From Candidatus Thorarchaeota archaeon (GTDB lineage: Archaea; Asgardarchaeota; Thorarchaeia; Thorarchaeales; Thorarchaeaceae): 40,482 nt of DNA. The stretch spans positions 3,018,214-3,058,695 of the forward strand of contig CP070761.1 of the NCBI GenBank assembly GCA_020348985.1, in the 5' to 3' direction. A program made the translations under genes and the position numbers. This document shows positions 24,839 through 32,348 of this stretch, one piece after another. Position 1 is the stretch's first letter, and every line of letters begins with the position of its first letter. The notes below the pieces were generated by a model. It saw only the letters and a program-made list of their open reading frames with translations, was not told where the DNA came from and made no database searches.

Positions 24839-25648
24839 CTATGTGCCGCCGTCTATCTCAAAGGTATACGACTCGAAGTGGGCCAGTTCCAATATCTCAC
24901 AATTGGTTCTCTGGTTGATGAGTCCTTGATAAACAGTACAGAAGTCCTCATTGTCGTCACCTTGGAAATGTATCGGTACGAAGTAATCAGGATTAATCAC
25001 GTCAAGCGCATCAACAACCTCTACCTCTGCCATGGTCTGGCATCCAGGCCCGAGTGGCAACATGGCAACATCGATTGCACCAGTCAGCTGCGCGTACTCG
25101 GGTAAGTTCTTGGAATCACCTGCGTGAAAGATTGTGAAACCGTCAACGTCGATGATGTAGCTCGTCCAGTTTGCTTCCTCCGGATGACCTGCAGGGATGT
25201 CCTCGTATCCTGGAGGACTCCAGGTGTACATATAGAAAGCAGTGATATTGATATCTCCAACCTGTACCTGGTCACCTGGAGTGACGCCAATGGCGTCATG
25301 TCGGTTTATCTCGGTCGTCATGTTTTCGGGAAAGATGAAGACCGTGTCATCGGTCTCGATCAATTCAATTGAGGAGTAGTCATAATGGTCTCCATGGGGG
25401 TGAGTAACCAGAATGGCATCTGCAGGAAGATCCGATTGATTATCAGGCAGATCATAAGGGTCGACATAGATCCGCAATCCCATTGCCTCAATCATGACGC
25501 CCGCATTTTCGAGGAGTGTGAGCTCGATTGATTCGTCACCCGGGGCAGTGCCAGGCTGAAACATGATTAATCCGATTGAAGCGGCCGCTGCTATAACTAT
25601 TACAGCTCCAATAGCTGCGAAAATCCGAGTTCTGCTCGAGAGTGCCAT
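24839..25648 (-). CDS. Exported or membrane-anchored metallo-beta-lactamase-fold hydrolase
   Basis: I chose ATG 25648 because it gives MALSSRTRIFAAIGAVIVIA directly, a signal-anchor helix; the frame reaches 25783 but the extra 45 residues are polar and unlike a leader. The 269-residue product has the metal motif THPHGDHYDY (HxHxDH), a metal-bridging Asp in FHAGDSKN, and a final His in VPIHFQGDDN. This UlaG/YtnP-like short form lacks extra domains. It probably acts outside the membrane on a lactone or phosphoester; the substrate is unknown. Similar families in archaea are annotated only as MBL-fold. A TATA-like site and two AGTGAGGTT repeats precede it. Confidence 0.8.
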   Translation of the reverse strand: MALSSRTRIFAAIGAVIVIAAAASIGLIMFQPGTAPGDESIELTLLENAGVMIEAMGLRIYVDPYDLPDNQSDLPADAILVTHPHGDHYDYSSIELIETDDTVFIFPENMTTEINRHDAIGVTPGDQVQVGDINITAFYMYTWSPPGYEDIPAGHPEEANWTSYIIDVDGFTIFHAGDSKNLPEYAQLTGAIDVAMLPLGPGCQTMAEVEVVDALDVINPDYFVPIHFQGDDNEDFCTVYQGLINQRTNCEILELAHFESYTFEIDGGT

Positions 25649-25671
25649 AATTCCAAGGGTCCAGGCTCGTT

Positions 25672-25704
25672 TGATTAAAAAGTGAGGTTCAACGCAGTGA
25701 GGTT
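25672..25704 (-). promoter_or_regulatory. Promoter region with paired AGTGAGGTT repeats
   Basis: Two identical 9-mers AGTGAGGTT (25681-25689 and 25696-25704 on the plus strand) have a 15-base period. They lie just upstream of a TTTTTAATC TATA-like element (about 25674-25682) for the MBL-fold gene at 25648. The position suits an operator for a repressor or activator, but this has not been tested. Confidence 0.35.
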
Positions 25705-25788
25705 TCTTGCAGCTGCTTTTAACTAGCGCTGGTCGATTCTTGTCACAGAAAACAGAGATGGATGGGCTTTGATACCCATCCACAAAGT

Positions 25789-26310
25789 CTAGAAATCGCC
25801 TTCCTCAGAAGCGGGCTTCTTCACGCCTGTGCAGATTGAGCTATACTCGGTTAGTTTCCATTGTCCATGCTTGTTCTGGCGTACCTGAACCGGGGTTGGG
25901 TTGTCTTTCCCTCCACTCTGAATGAATATCTTCAGATGCTTGTCACCCATTTCTTGCTCTCTGACGATAGTCATTGCGAGGTTGCTCTTGGAGAACTTGT
26001 AGTCGTTCTCGTTAGTGCCGCCAACATAAGACCGAGCAATGTTTGGATTCTTGGCGAACTGCTGGACGAAGTATCCTCCGCCTCTAGCTCTGAGTTTCAA
26101 TCCTGAAGGGGATCTGTCATCCTCGTCGCTGTCTCTCTTTGACACAACCACGGTCATCATTGCATCGGCAAGCTTCGGATCGTCTTCTATATTCAGTGCG
26201 GCAATGAGATAGTACATTATGGGTTCGTATGGAGATTCAGCATCCTTCTCCCATGCCGCCTTGAACTTGTCGAAATCAGTAATCATGGATTTTGTGACTT
26301 TCTTTCCCAT
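25789..26310 (-). CDS. DUF6935-like protein
   Basis: This 173-residue cytosolic protein has no signal peptide or membrane helix. It starts at ATG 26310 after a strong AGGAGGGGAGGAG site. The N-terminal half, DFDKFKAAWEKDAESPYEPI and AALNIEDDPKLADAMM, and the later segment ARSYVGGTNENDYKF, IFIQSGGKDNPTPVQVRQNK, HGQWKL follow the DUF6935 pattern (F-G-TP-N-Y, SGGADSPR, L-K-GQW). The name is from memory and the function is unknown in all members I know of. The strong ribosome site suggests high translation. It is 140 bases upstream of the MBL-fold gene on the same strand. Confidence 0.65.
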   Translation of the reverse strand: MGKKVTKSMITDFDKFKAAWEKDAESPYEPIMYYLIAALNIEDDPKLADAMMTVVVSKRDSDEDDRSPSGLKLRARGGGYFVQQFAKNPNIARSYVGGTNENDYKFSKSNLAMTIVREQEMGDKHLKIFIQSGGKDNPTPVQVRQNKHGQWKLTEYSSICTGVKKPASEEGDF

Positions 26311-26342
26311 CTGAGACTCCTCCCCTCCTTCGACATCATTGG

Positions 26343-26350
26343 AATAAAAA
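26343..26350 (-). promoter_or_regulatory. TATA-like box for the DUF6935-like gene
   Basis: The minus strand reads TTTTTATT about 33 bases before ATG 26310. A start about 25 bases downstream would leave a leader just long enough for the AGGAGG-rich ribosome site at 26317-26330. Confidence 0.45.
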
Positions 26351-26408
26351 GGGATTTCGGAAGCGGACTTCTCCTTCCTACCAGAATCATGGCCATCTCA
26401 TCCCTATG

Positions 26409-26987
26409 CTACTGGGCGAGGTCTCTTTCTACTTGACCATCACGAACAAGACCCCAATCGCAAAACCCAAGGTTGTCCCATCGTTCTGGCGAGTGCTCTT
26501 CAATCCCCAGCAGATGAGAGAAGTAGAGAGTAAGGACAACTCCATGGGAGACAACCAGAATCTTGTCTGAGTTGTACCGGGATTCAACATTTGCCACGCC
26601 AGCCAAGAATCGTTTCAAAGCCGCTCTTGGTTTCTCCCACCCTAACTCTTCATGGTCGGGATTCACCAAGGCCCTATGAATGGCCTGTCTGTAGCCTGCG
26701 GTTGTCATCATGAGACCGTGATCTCGATTCAACTCATTGAAGTATGGGTCTTGGATAATTGGTACTTTGCACTTGATAGCCAGGGGTCCTGCAGTCTGAT
26801 ACGCTTTGGGCTCTTCGGAAGAGATCAGAACATCAACCTCGTCGAAAGTGCCGAGGAGCGCCAACTTGACTGCTTGTTCTCTTCCTTTTCCGGAAAGAGG
26901 CCATTTGCTTGGCGGGAGTTCGTACACGATGCTAGTTTCTGCGTGACGAAGGAAGTACAATTCTTTGGACATGGAACGGCCCGCCAT
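26409..26987 (-). CDS. Histidine phosphatase family protein (phosphoglycerate-mutase-like)
   Basis: This protein of 187-192 residues is cytosolic. The catalytic RHAE motif (LYFLRHAETS) carries the phosphorylated His, followed by PLSGKGREQA and DVLISSEEPKAYQTAGPLA, the usual SS-pxRA-qTA segment with Pro-Lys in place of the second Arg. The second catalytic His is in ILVVSHGVVLTLYF. The usual acid/base Glu lies near FNELNRDHG. It may dephosphorylate a small metabolite; no specific substrate is recognisable. The start may be ATG 26987 or ATG 26972 (MSKELYFLRHAE); the latter is closer to typical family starts. It is divergent from the thioredoxin-fold gene across about 360 bases. Confidence 0.83.
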   Translation of the reverse strand: MAGRSMSKELYFLRHAETSIVYELPPSKWPLSGKGREQAVKLALLGTFDEVDVLISSEEPKAYQTAGPLAIKCKVPIIQDPYFNELNRDHGLMMTTAGYRQAIHRALVNPDHEELGWEKPRAALKRFLAGVANVESRYNSDKILVVSHGVVLTLYFSHLLGIEEHSPERWDNLGFCDWGLVRDGQVERDLAQ

Positions 26988-27348
26988 ACATGTTATCTGA
27001 TTGTTCTCGCCTCTCTTGATGAATCTTAAGTTTCCATTTTGAGTATGGAGCTTGAGGCCACGCTCGATTACGAATGTGTGTGTTAGTACAGCTGTACTGT
27101 TATGAAGTCGTACTTAGAGTCTTCCCGACTATATCTCAGTTACCTCAAGAGGCGTTTTCGCGAGTACTTCGAAGCCAGTCTTCGTTTTGGTTGGACCCAT
27201 CTGACTGCGCAGCAACTCATATACATTGTCAGATTTGCTTCATGCCAACATTATTATATTGAGTTCACAATCGTTAATTGAGCACATGTGAGCAAGTGGC
27301 CGACATATCTTTACGCCACTGTTGTGGACGCACTGGGAGGAAGCTTGA
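26988..27348. other. Divergent intergenic region, about 360 bases, with a 14-bp palindrome
   Basis: No gene, tRNA or repeat array was found here. It contains a perfect palindrome AGTACAGCTGTACT (27085-27098), a TATA-like TTATTATATT at 27251-27260 that could serve the rightward gene, and the GGGAGG ribosome site at 27335-27340. The palindrome could bind a dimeric regulator of one or both divergent genes. Confidence 0.4.
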
Positions 27349-27870
27349 ATGGAGATTTTTCCTGTCGTAACTGGATCGAATTTGCTTGGGAACGAAATCG
27401 AGATACCGATGGAGCTGCATGGCTCTCTCAACATACTTGTCATTGCCTATCAGAGATGGCAACAGTCCCTAGTTGATAGTTGGGTTCCTTATTTGAAGAA
27501 GCTAACGAATGAGATTCCCGATGTCGACTACTATGAGCTGCCAACAATAAGAAGAATGAACTGGCTCTCAAGGAGTTTCATAAACAACGGAATGAAGGCG
27601 GGCATACCATCTGGAGATACAAGAGGCAGAACCATTACGTTATACATTGACAAAGAGGAATTCAACAGGGCACTGGATGTGACAAGTGAAGATACAATCC
27701 ACATTTTCTTGGTTGATTTGAAGGGGCAGATACATTGGAGAGGGGAGGGCTCATTCAATGAACAGATTGCTATGCAATTGAAACAGGCCATAGAAGAAGA
27801 ACTCGCTCACAGGGAGAATGAGAAGAGCTTGAGTTTGTCTGATTCCAACAATGGAGAATCGCAGAATTGA
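27349..27870 (+). CDS. ATP10-like thioredoxin-fold protein
   Basis: This 173-residue cytosolic protein has GGGAGG 8 bases before ATG 27349. The pattern SNLLGNEIEIPMELHGSLNI, then LVIAYQRWQQSLVDSWVPYL, YYELPTIRRMNW, NGMKAGIPSGDTRGRTITLY, VDLKGQIHWRGEG and a final helix follows the thioredoxin-like family related to mitochondrial ATP10, which helps assemble F1Fo ATP synthase in eukaryotes. No CxxC redox pair is present. In prokaryotes the role is unknown. Its stop TGA overlaps the TTG start of the endonuclease gene, so the two are translated together. Confidence 0.65.
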   Translation: MEIFPVVTGSNLLGNEIEIPMELHGSLNILVIAYQRWQQSLVDSWVPYLKKLTNEIPDVDYYELPTIRRMNWLSRSFINNGMKAGIPSGDTRGRTITLYIDKEEFNRALDVTSEDTIHIFLVDLKGQIHWRGEGSFNEQIAMQLKQAIEEELAHRENEKSLSLSDSNNGESQN

Positions 27871-28775
27871 GAATAGGCTATCCGTGCATCAATCTAAGAA
27901 TTGGCTGTACAAGCTCCGCGACCTTTCGATTGAAGTCCTACACAGAGGAGAGACTTGTTTCCAAGATCGAATCAAACCTCGACTGCCTTCAGAAAATACT
28001 GGAGTTCAATGTCGACAATCAGATACTGAACTTCCGGATAACCTCAGATCTTGTTCCGTTTGCGAGTCACCCGATTTGTAAATATGATTGGATGTCCCAC
28101 TTTGCAGGAGAATTCGCACGAATAGGCAGATATGCAAAGAAAGAAGGCATTCGGTTATCCATGCATCCAGGCCAGTATACAGTACTGAATTCTCCTCATG
28201 AAAGAGTGTTGATGAACAGCATTGTTGAACTCGAGTATCATGCTAGCGTACTCGACCTACTCAAAGCTGATAGAACAGCTAAGATCCAAATCCACGTAGG
28301 TGGTGTCTATGGTAATAAGGAGGCCGCAATGAGCCGCTTCTTAGTCAATTATGATGAACTTGATCGAAGAGTCTCACGCCGGCTGGTGGTCGAGAACGAT
28401 GAGAAGAGCTATACTGTTAATGACCTTCTTATGCTGAATGAGCTCGCGCAAATCCCTATTGTGCTCGACACTCTTCACCATGAAGCTAATGATTCAGGAA
28501 TGAAATTGGAACAAGCTATCGAATTGTCTTCGACAACGTGGAATGGAGGCAGCCCAGCGATTGTCGATTACAGTTCACAGGCCCCTGAAGGCAGAGCAGG
28601 CAAGCATGCAGAAACGATAGACATCATTCACTTCCAACGCTTTTTGGAGCAATCTGTCGGTTATGATTTCGATTTAATGCTTGAAATAAAGGACAAGGAA
28701 TCGTCCGCGATTAAGGCCATTGGAGTTGCCAAATCTGATTCAAGATTCATCCCAAAACCTATGTTGACCGTCTGA
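27867..28775 (+). CDS. uvsE: UV damage endonuclease (UvsE/UVDE)
   Basis: This 302-residue TIM-barrel endonuclease nicks DNA 5' to UV photoproducts and other distortions, starting alternative excision repair. The start is TTG 27867 in a TTGA overlap with the upstream stop; the protein then begins MRIGYPCINLRIGCTSS, as UVDE members do. Metal-site segments are visible: RLSMHPGQYTVLNSP, KIQIHVGGVYGNKE, VVENDEKSYT, VLDTLHHEAN, VDYSSQ and DLMLEIKDKE. Length is normal (about 290-310). It sits in a short operon with an ATP10-like protein and an SDR-type protein. Archaeal members are known (for example in Sulfolobus), so presence is not unprecedented. Confidence 0.92.
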   Translation: MRIGYPCINLRIGCTSSATFRLKSYTEERLVSKIESNLDCLQKILEFNVDNQILNFRITSDLVPFASHPICKYDWMSHFAGEFARIGRYAKKEGIRLSMHPGQYTVLNSPHERVLMNSIVELEYHASVLDLLKADRTAKIQIHVGGVYGNKEAAMSRFLVNYDELDRRVSRRLVVENDEKSYTVNDLLMLNELAQIPIVLDTLHHEANDSGMKLEQAIELSSTTWNGGSPAIVDYSSQAPEGRAGKHAETIDIIHFQRFLEQSVGYDFDLMLEIKDKESSAIKAIGVAKSDSRFIPKPMLTV

Positions 28776-28803
28776 CAATGAACACCGGAGTTGTGGTATC
28801 TAG

Positions 28804-29829
28804 ATGAGATTGGAGAGAATATTGGTTCTTGGGGCGACAGGATATGTAGGATCAAGGTTGGTTTTGAGGCTCCTGTCTGAAGGCTACAGAGTAAGGGCAT
28901 CTTGGAGATCTGAAAACAAGCTATTGAGCTGCTCATGGTCCGATGACCCAAGAGTTGAGCTTGTGCAAACAGATGTGAGAGATCAGGAGTCTCTCTACAA
29001 AGCCGTGGAAGGCTGCCATGCAGCGTTCTATCTGATTCATTCAATGTACGCTGGTTCAAGATTCTCTCAAATGGACACTCTGGCCTCCAAGAACATGGTA
29101 GAGACATCTCGTGACTCTGACCTTCAGAGGATTGTGTATCTCGGAGGACTAGGTACGACCGAGGATTCTTTGAGTCCACACCTTCGATCGAGAGCGAAAG
29201 TTGGGAGAATACTACAATCCGGCCCGGTCCCTGTGACAATCTTGAGGGCAGCAATGATTCTAGGAGCTGGGAGCGCTTCTTTTGAAATACTGAGATACTT
29301 GGTGGAAAGACTGCCGCTAATGACCACTCCAAGATGGGTTCGTACAAACACACAACCAATTGCGATCAGCAATGCTTTGGAGTATCTTGTGAAATGCCTA
29401 GACGAGCCTGACACATCCAATCGAACTCTAGATATTGGCGGTCCGGCCGTTACAACATACGAATCTCTGATGAAAGTCTACGCAGAGGTTGCAGGACTTG
29501 TAAAAAGAGTCATCATTCCGATACCTCTTCTTACTCCCAGCCTTAGCTCTTACTGGCTCAAACTCGTTACTCCTGTACCCTTGGCTTTAGCTCGACCTTT
29601 AATCGAAAGCCTAAGGAATGAGACAGTCTGTGAGAGTAACGAAATCAGAACGCTGATTCCCCAGAGACTCCTTTCCTATAGAGAAGCTTTTAGGAGGGCA
29701 CTAGCCGATCCGCGGCGAAAGCCTTCTAGCTCGTATCCTGAGAGTGAAGTTATGCCATTTGTGCCCGAGTGGGCTCAGCCAAGCGATCCTAGGTGGGCCA
29801 GTGGGCCAAGTCTTCGATTACCCTTCTAA
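28804..29829 (+). CDS. NAD(P)-binding atypical SDR (NmrA/NDUFA9-like)
   Basis: This 341-residue protein has an N-terminal Rossmann fold with the motif ILVLGATGYVGSRLVLRLLS (TGxxGxxG). VRASWRSENKLL suggests NADP preference through the Arg after strand 2. DVRDQESLYKAVEGCHAAFY and RIVYLGGLG continue the atypical SDR pattern. YLGG and its surroundings lack a clear YxxxK catalytic pair, as in NmrA-like members. A 100-residue C-terminal domain (ALARPLIESLRNETVCESNE) is typical of DUF2867-neighbouring SDRs but lacks the full DUF. ATG 28804 follows GGAG about 12 bases upstream. It is probably co-transcribed with uvsE. Function is unknown: redox sensing or a reductase acting on a lipid or polyketide. 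Confidence 0.82.
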   Translation: MRLERILVLGATGYVGSRLVLRLLSEGYRVRASWRSENKLLSCSWSDDPRVELVQTDVRDQESLYKAVEGCHAAFYLIHSMYAGSRFSQMDTLASKNMVETSRDSDLQRIVYLGGLGTTEDSLSPHLRSRAKVGRILQSGPVPVTILRAAMILGAGSASFEILRYLVERLPLMTTPRWVRTNTQPIAISNALEYLVKCLDEPDTSNRTLDIGGPAVTTYESLMKVYAEVAGLVKRVIIPIPLLTPSLSSYWLKLVTPVPLALARPLIESLRNETVCESNEIRTLIPQRLLSYREAFRRALADPRRKPSSSYPESEVMPFVPEWAQPSDPRWASGPSLRLPF

Positions 29830-29901
29830 TCGCCTGAAGCATGCGTCTTGAAGACGGAATGCATTTCAGACAGAAGAGCGGATATTTCAGTCGTGACAAT
29901 C

Positions 29902-30669
29902 ATGGAAAAGCTGTACATGTTGACGAAGATGACCTGGAAGGAAGTTGAGGAGAGACTCAAAGAATCCGATACGGTCCTTGTCCCAATTGGGTCGATGGAA
30001 CAACATGGCCCAGCGTTACCTTTGGACAACGATCATTTCATCGCCCGAAGATTCGCAGAGAAAGTAGTAGAACGTCTTTGGGAAACTATCAAGCTTGTTG
30101 TCGCACCAACTATTTCGATAGGATATTCAGAACATCACATGGATTTCAAAGGGACCATAACCCTCAGAGAATCAACCCTCGTCGATGTGATTGTGGACGT
30201 TTGCAGGTCCCTGGCCGCACACGGATTCAGGAGAATAGTTCTAATCAATGGACATGGCGGAAATCAGTCAGCGATTCGCAACGCGTTGAATCTGTTTCGA
30301 GAAGGGATGGAATCACAAGTCTTCGCCATCAACTGGTGGGACATGGCCAAGGACAAGATTCGCGAAGTCGGATCCAGGCCATTCTTCCATGCTTGTGATA
30401 ATGAGACCTCAGTGGCTTGGTATCTCGGGCAGAGAGTACTTGCAGACAAGCGTGTGGACGAGCCTGGTAGAAAGATCGTGCCCGGTTACATTGAGCCTGA
30501 CATGGCCGGTGATGCGTTCACTGTGTCGGGTGTCTATAGTATGAAGGACATAACTGATTCAGGAGTCGTAGGATATTCTACGAAGGCAACCGAAGAGAAG
30601 GGGAAACAGATTGTCGATGTAGCTGTTGAGCGAATGGTAGATTTCATCCTGAGGATCTTAGAGATGTAG
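29902..30669 (+). CDS. Creatininase-family amidohydrolase
   Basis: This 255-residue cytosolic metal-dependent amidohydrolase starts at ATG 29902 (MEKLYMLTKMTWKEVEERL), which matches the family's usual opening; the frame is open from TTG 29848. The motifs are VPIGSMEQHGPALPLDNDHF (Glu and His ligands, Asp), GYSEHHMDFKGTITL, IVLINGHGGNQSAIRNAL and FFHACDNETSVAWYL. Family members act on creatinine, on lactams, or in archaeal riboflavin/F420 synthesis (the ArfB formamide hydrolase), so a role in deazaflavin synthesis is an alternative. It lies 72 bases after the SDR gene. It converges with the MttB-family gene with a two-base gap. Confidence 0.87.
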   Translation: MEKLYMLTKMTWKEVEERLKESDTVLVPIGSMEQHGPALPLDNDHFIARRFAEKVVERLWETIKLVVAPTISIGYSEHHMDFKGTITLRESTLVDVIVDVCRSLAAHGFRRIVLINGHGGNQSAIRNALNLFREGMESQVFAINWWDMAKDKIREVGSRPFFHACDNETSVAWYLGQRVLADKRVDEPGRKIVPGYIEPDMAGDAFTVSGVYSMKDITDSGVVGYSTKATEEKGKQIVDVAVERMVDFILRILEM

Positions 30670-30671
30670 GC

Positions 30672-32123
30672 TTACGTCGTGGGTATGTGACTGAGAGACA
30701 GACCGTGCCGCTTGGCAATGCTCTTGAGGACTTCATCTAGGCTTGCATCCGCAGCTTCTGGGAGTGGCGTCGGCTGATGCTCTTTCAGAATCTTCTCAAC
30801 TATTTCATGAGCCCTAGTATAGGCGTCTCTTGATCCTGATTTCTGCCAGGATTCTGGTGTCTGACGGTCAATGACATCCGAAGGCATGAAGTGCTCTTTC
30901 CTGAAGTGCTCTCTCGTATGCTTCTGACTTAGGAAATGACCTGCTGGTCCAACCGAGTCAATCAATGCCGAAACGATGGCACCGTTGTCCATCTCAATGC
31001 CTTCAATGAGGCGATAGGCCGCGCCACAGAGATCATTGTCAACAACGAGCTTCTCGAGTGACTGGCCATTCTCAAACGCGAGCATGCCTGGTCCAGAGAC
31101 TATGTTAATCCTTGCAAGAGCCGCAAGAACTATTCCTAGTCCGGATTCTAACCCAGCTTGAGCATCCACAGCTTTTGCATCACTCACCCCAAGATAAGCG
31201 TGAGTCGGGATTCCATAGTGCTTTCCAATTTCAGCGGCACCACACGCAGCCATCTGGGCCTCAAGTCCAGCTGTTCGAGTCAATGCATATTTCATGTCGA
31301 ATGCTGAGATAGCTCCGCCGTAGACTATCGGAGCTCCGGCACTGACTGTCTGGGAAATCACAACGCCGCTCAGAATCTCTGCATTGGACTGAATCAGTGT
31401 TCCGGAAAGTGTTACAGGACTGTTTGCTCCTATCTGTGGTGCCGGAACTATGGCAGCAGGCACACCGTGCTTTGCGCAATCGACGAGATTCTGGGAAGTC
31501 TCTTCGCTCCACATGAGCGGGGAGGACGGACAACAATCGAATATTGCTCTTGGATTAGAAGCTAACTCTTTGGGCCCACCCACTGCAGCTTCAAGTAGAC
31601 GAATCATGTCCAAGAGGCCTTCTTGGTTGAATGCGCCAGTTACGATTGGCTTTGGCGAGTTCTTTAGAATGATGTAGAGTCTGTAAAGATCAGAGATCGA
31701 AACGGGAGCGTCATTAGCAACAACTGCAGTGCTTTGCAAACGAATGAACTCTAGCGAGTCAACTAGGTGAACTAGTTCTGTTAGGTCTTTAGTTTTGGCA
31801 GGCCGGAGTATTCCTGTTTCTCTGTCGATGATGTTGAGAGCAGAGGACCCTGGATTGTAGTGGACGTCATCTCCCCCCACAGCCAGCTTCTTTGATCCAG
31901 CCCTATTGTGGAGATAGAACTTCCTCGGGACACTCTTCAGACACCTATCGATTATGTCTGAAGGGATACGGACTACTGACGATTCCAGTTCGCATCCAGC
32001 ATTCTTCAGAAGCTCACAAACTGCTCGATTCTTGATGAGTATCCCCGTATTCCCAAGAACCTCAATAGAAGCTTCATGGATTTCATCAATATTCTCTTGG
32101 GTCAGGAATTTGATTCGCGTCAT
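30672..32123 (-). CDS. MttB-superfamily methyltransferase, non-pyrrolysine form
   Basis: I chose ATG 32123 (MTRIKFLTQENIDEIHEAS), with AGAGG about 9 bases upstream; a TTG at 32150 is less likely. The 483-residue protein matches the trimethylamine/glycine-betaine methyltransferase family: VHYNPGSSALNIID, TGAFNQEGLLDMI, CCPSSPLMWSEETS, YGGAISAFDMKYALTRT, SGPGMLAFENGQSLEKLVVD and HTREHFRKEHFMPSDVIDRQ. The frame has no internal TAG, so it lacks the pyrrolysine of true TMA methyltransferases and is closer to MtgB-type enzymes for quaternary amines. These transfer a methyl group to a corrinoid protein. No corrinoid protein or reductive activase is adjacent. The substrate is unknown. Confidence 0.88.
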   Translation of the reverse strand: MTRIKFLTQENIDEIHEASIEVLGNTGILIKNRAVCELLKNAGCELESSVVRIPSDIIDRCLKSVPRKFYLHNRAGSKKLAVGGDDVHYNPGSSALNIIDRETGILRPAKTKDLTELVHLVDSLEFIRLQSTAVVANDAPVSISDLYRLYIILKNSPKPIVTGAFNQEGLLDMIRLLEAAVGGPKELASNPRAIFDCCPSSPLMWSEETSQNLVDCAKHGVPAAIVPAPQIGANSPVTLSGTLIQSNAEILSGVVISQTVSAGAPIVYGGAISAFDMKYALTRTAGLEAQMAACGAAEIGKHYGIPTHAYLGVSDAKAVDAQAGLESGLGIVLAALARINIVSGPGMLAFENGQSLEKLVVDNDLCGAAYRLIEGIEMDNGAIVSALIDSVGPAGHFLSQKHTREHFRKEHFMPSDVIDRQTPESWQKSGSRDAYTRAHEIVEKILKEHQPTPLPEAADASLDEVLKSIAKRHGLSLSHIPTT

Positions 32124-32176
32124 TTGACTGCCTCTGGTTGATTCAGGCAAGCACTTGCAGCTACAAGTGAAATGGC

Positions 32177-32190
32177 CTGTAATTAATCTA
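32177..32190 (-). promoter_or_regulatory. TATA-like element for the MttB-family gene
   Basis: The minus strand carries GATTAATTA about 55 bases upstream of ATG 32123. The A/T-rich core is a plausible archaeal TATA box with a leader of about 30 bases containing the AGAGG ribosome site. Confidence 0.35.
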
Positions 32191-32257
32191 CAGCTAGATT
32201 CTGTTCATGATCTTGTGGTCGGAAAACTGCGAGCAATGCCTTGCTATGACAGCTCAG

Positions 32258-32266
32258 TTTATATAC
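32258..32266 (+). promoter_or_regulatory. TATA box for the CPBP protease gene
   Basis: TTTATATAC is a near-consensus archaeal TATA box. A transcript starting about 25 bases later (near 32288) would have a leader of about 60 bases that contains two 13-base direct repeats (32300-32312 and 32317-32329). Confidence 0.55.
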
Positions 32267-32299
32267 TAACTAACACTTAATACTGAGTAATACATAGTG

Positions 32300-32329
32300 T
32301 GCAACGCTTAGTCGTATGCAACACTGAGT
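32300..32329 (+). repeat. Two imperfect 13-base direct repeats in the presumed leader
   Basis: TGCAACGCTTAGT and TGCAACACTGAGT match at 11 of 13 positions with a 17-base period, just after the expected transcription start of the protease gene. A related half site (ACTGAGT) occurs at 32282-32288. A repressor-binding operator is the likeliest role, by inference. Confidence 0.35.
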
Positions 32330-32348
32330 AGACAAGTGGTATTTAGAC

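Noticed and set aside
27129..27200. 23-codon minus-strand frame starting MGPTKTKTGFEVL
   Set aside because: It reads like protein, but it has no ribosome site and is too short to support without homologues.
26988..27348. Possible tRNA or small RNA in the 360-base gap
   Set aside because: No cloverleaf with T-loop and acceptor pairing could be made out; only a palindrome and promoter-like elements were seen.
28661..29359. 232-codon minus-strand frame opposite the SDR gene
   Set aside because: Ser/Leu-rich antisense frame with no motif; the plus-strand SDR has a clear Rossmann motif.
30672..32150. Pyrrolysine readthrough in the MttB-family gene
   Set aside because: The reading frame is complete with no internal TAG, so pyrrolysine is not needed.
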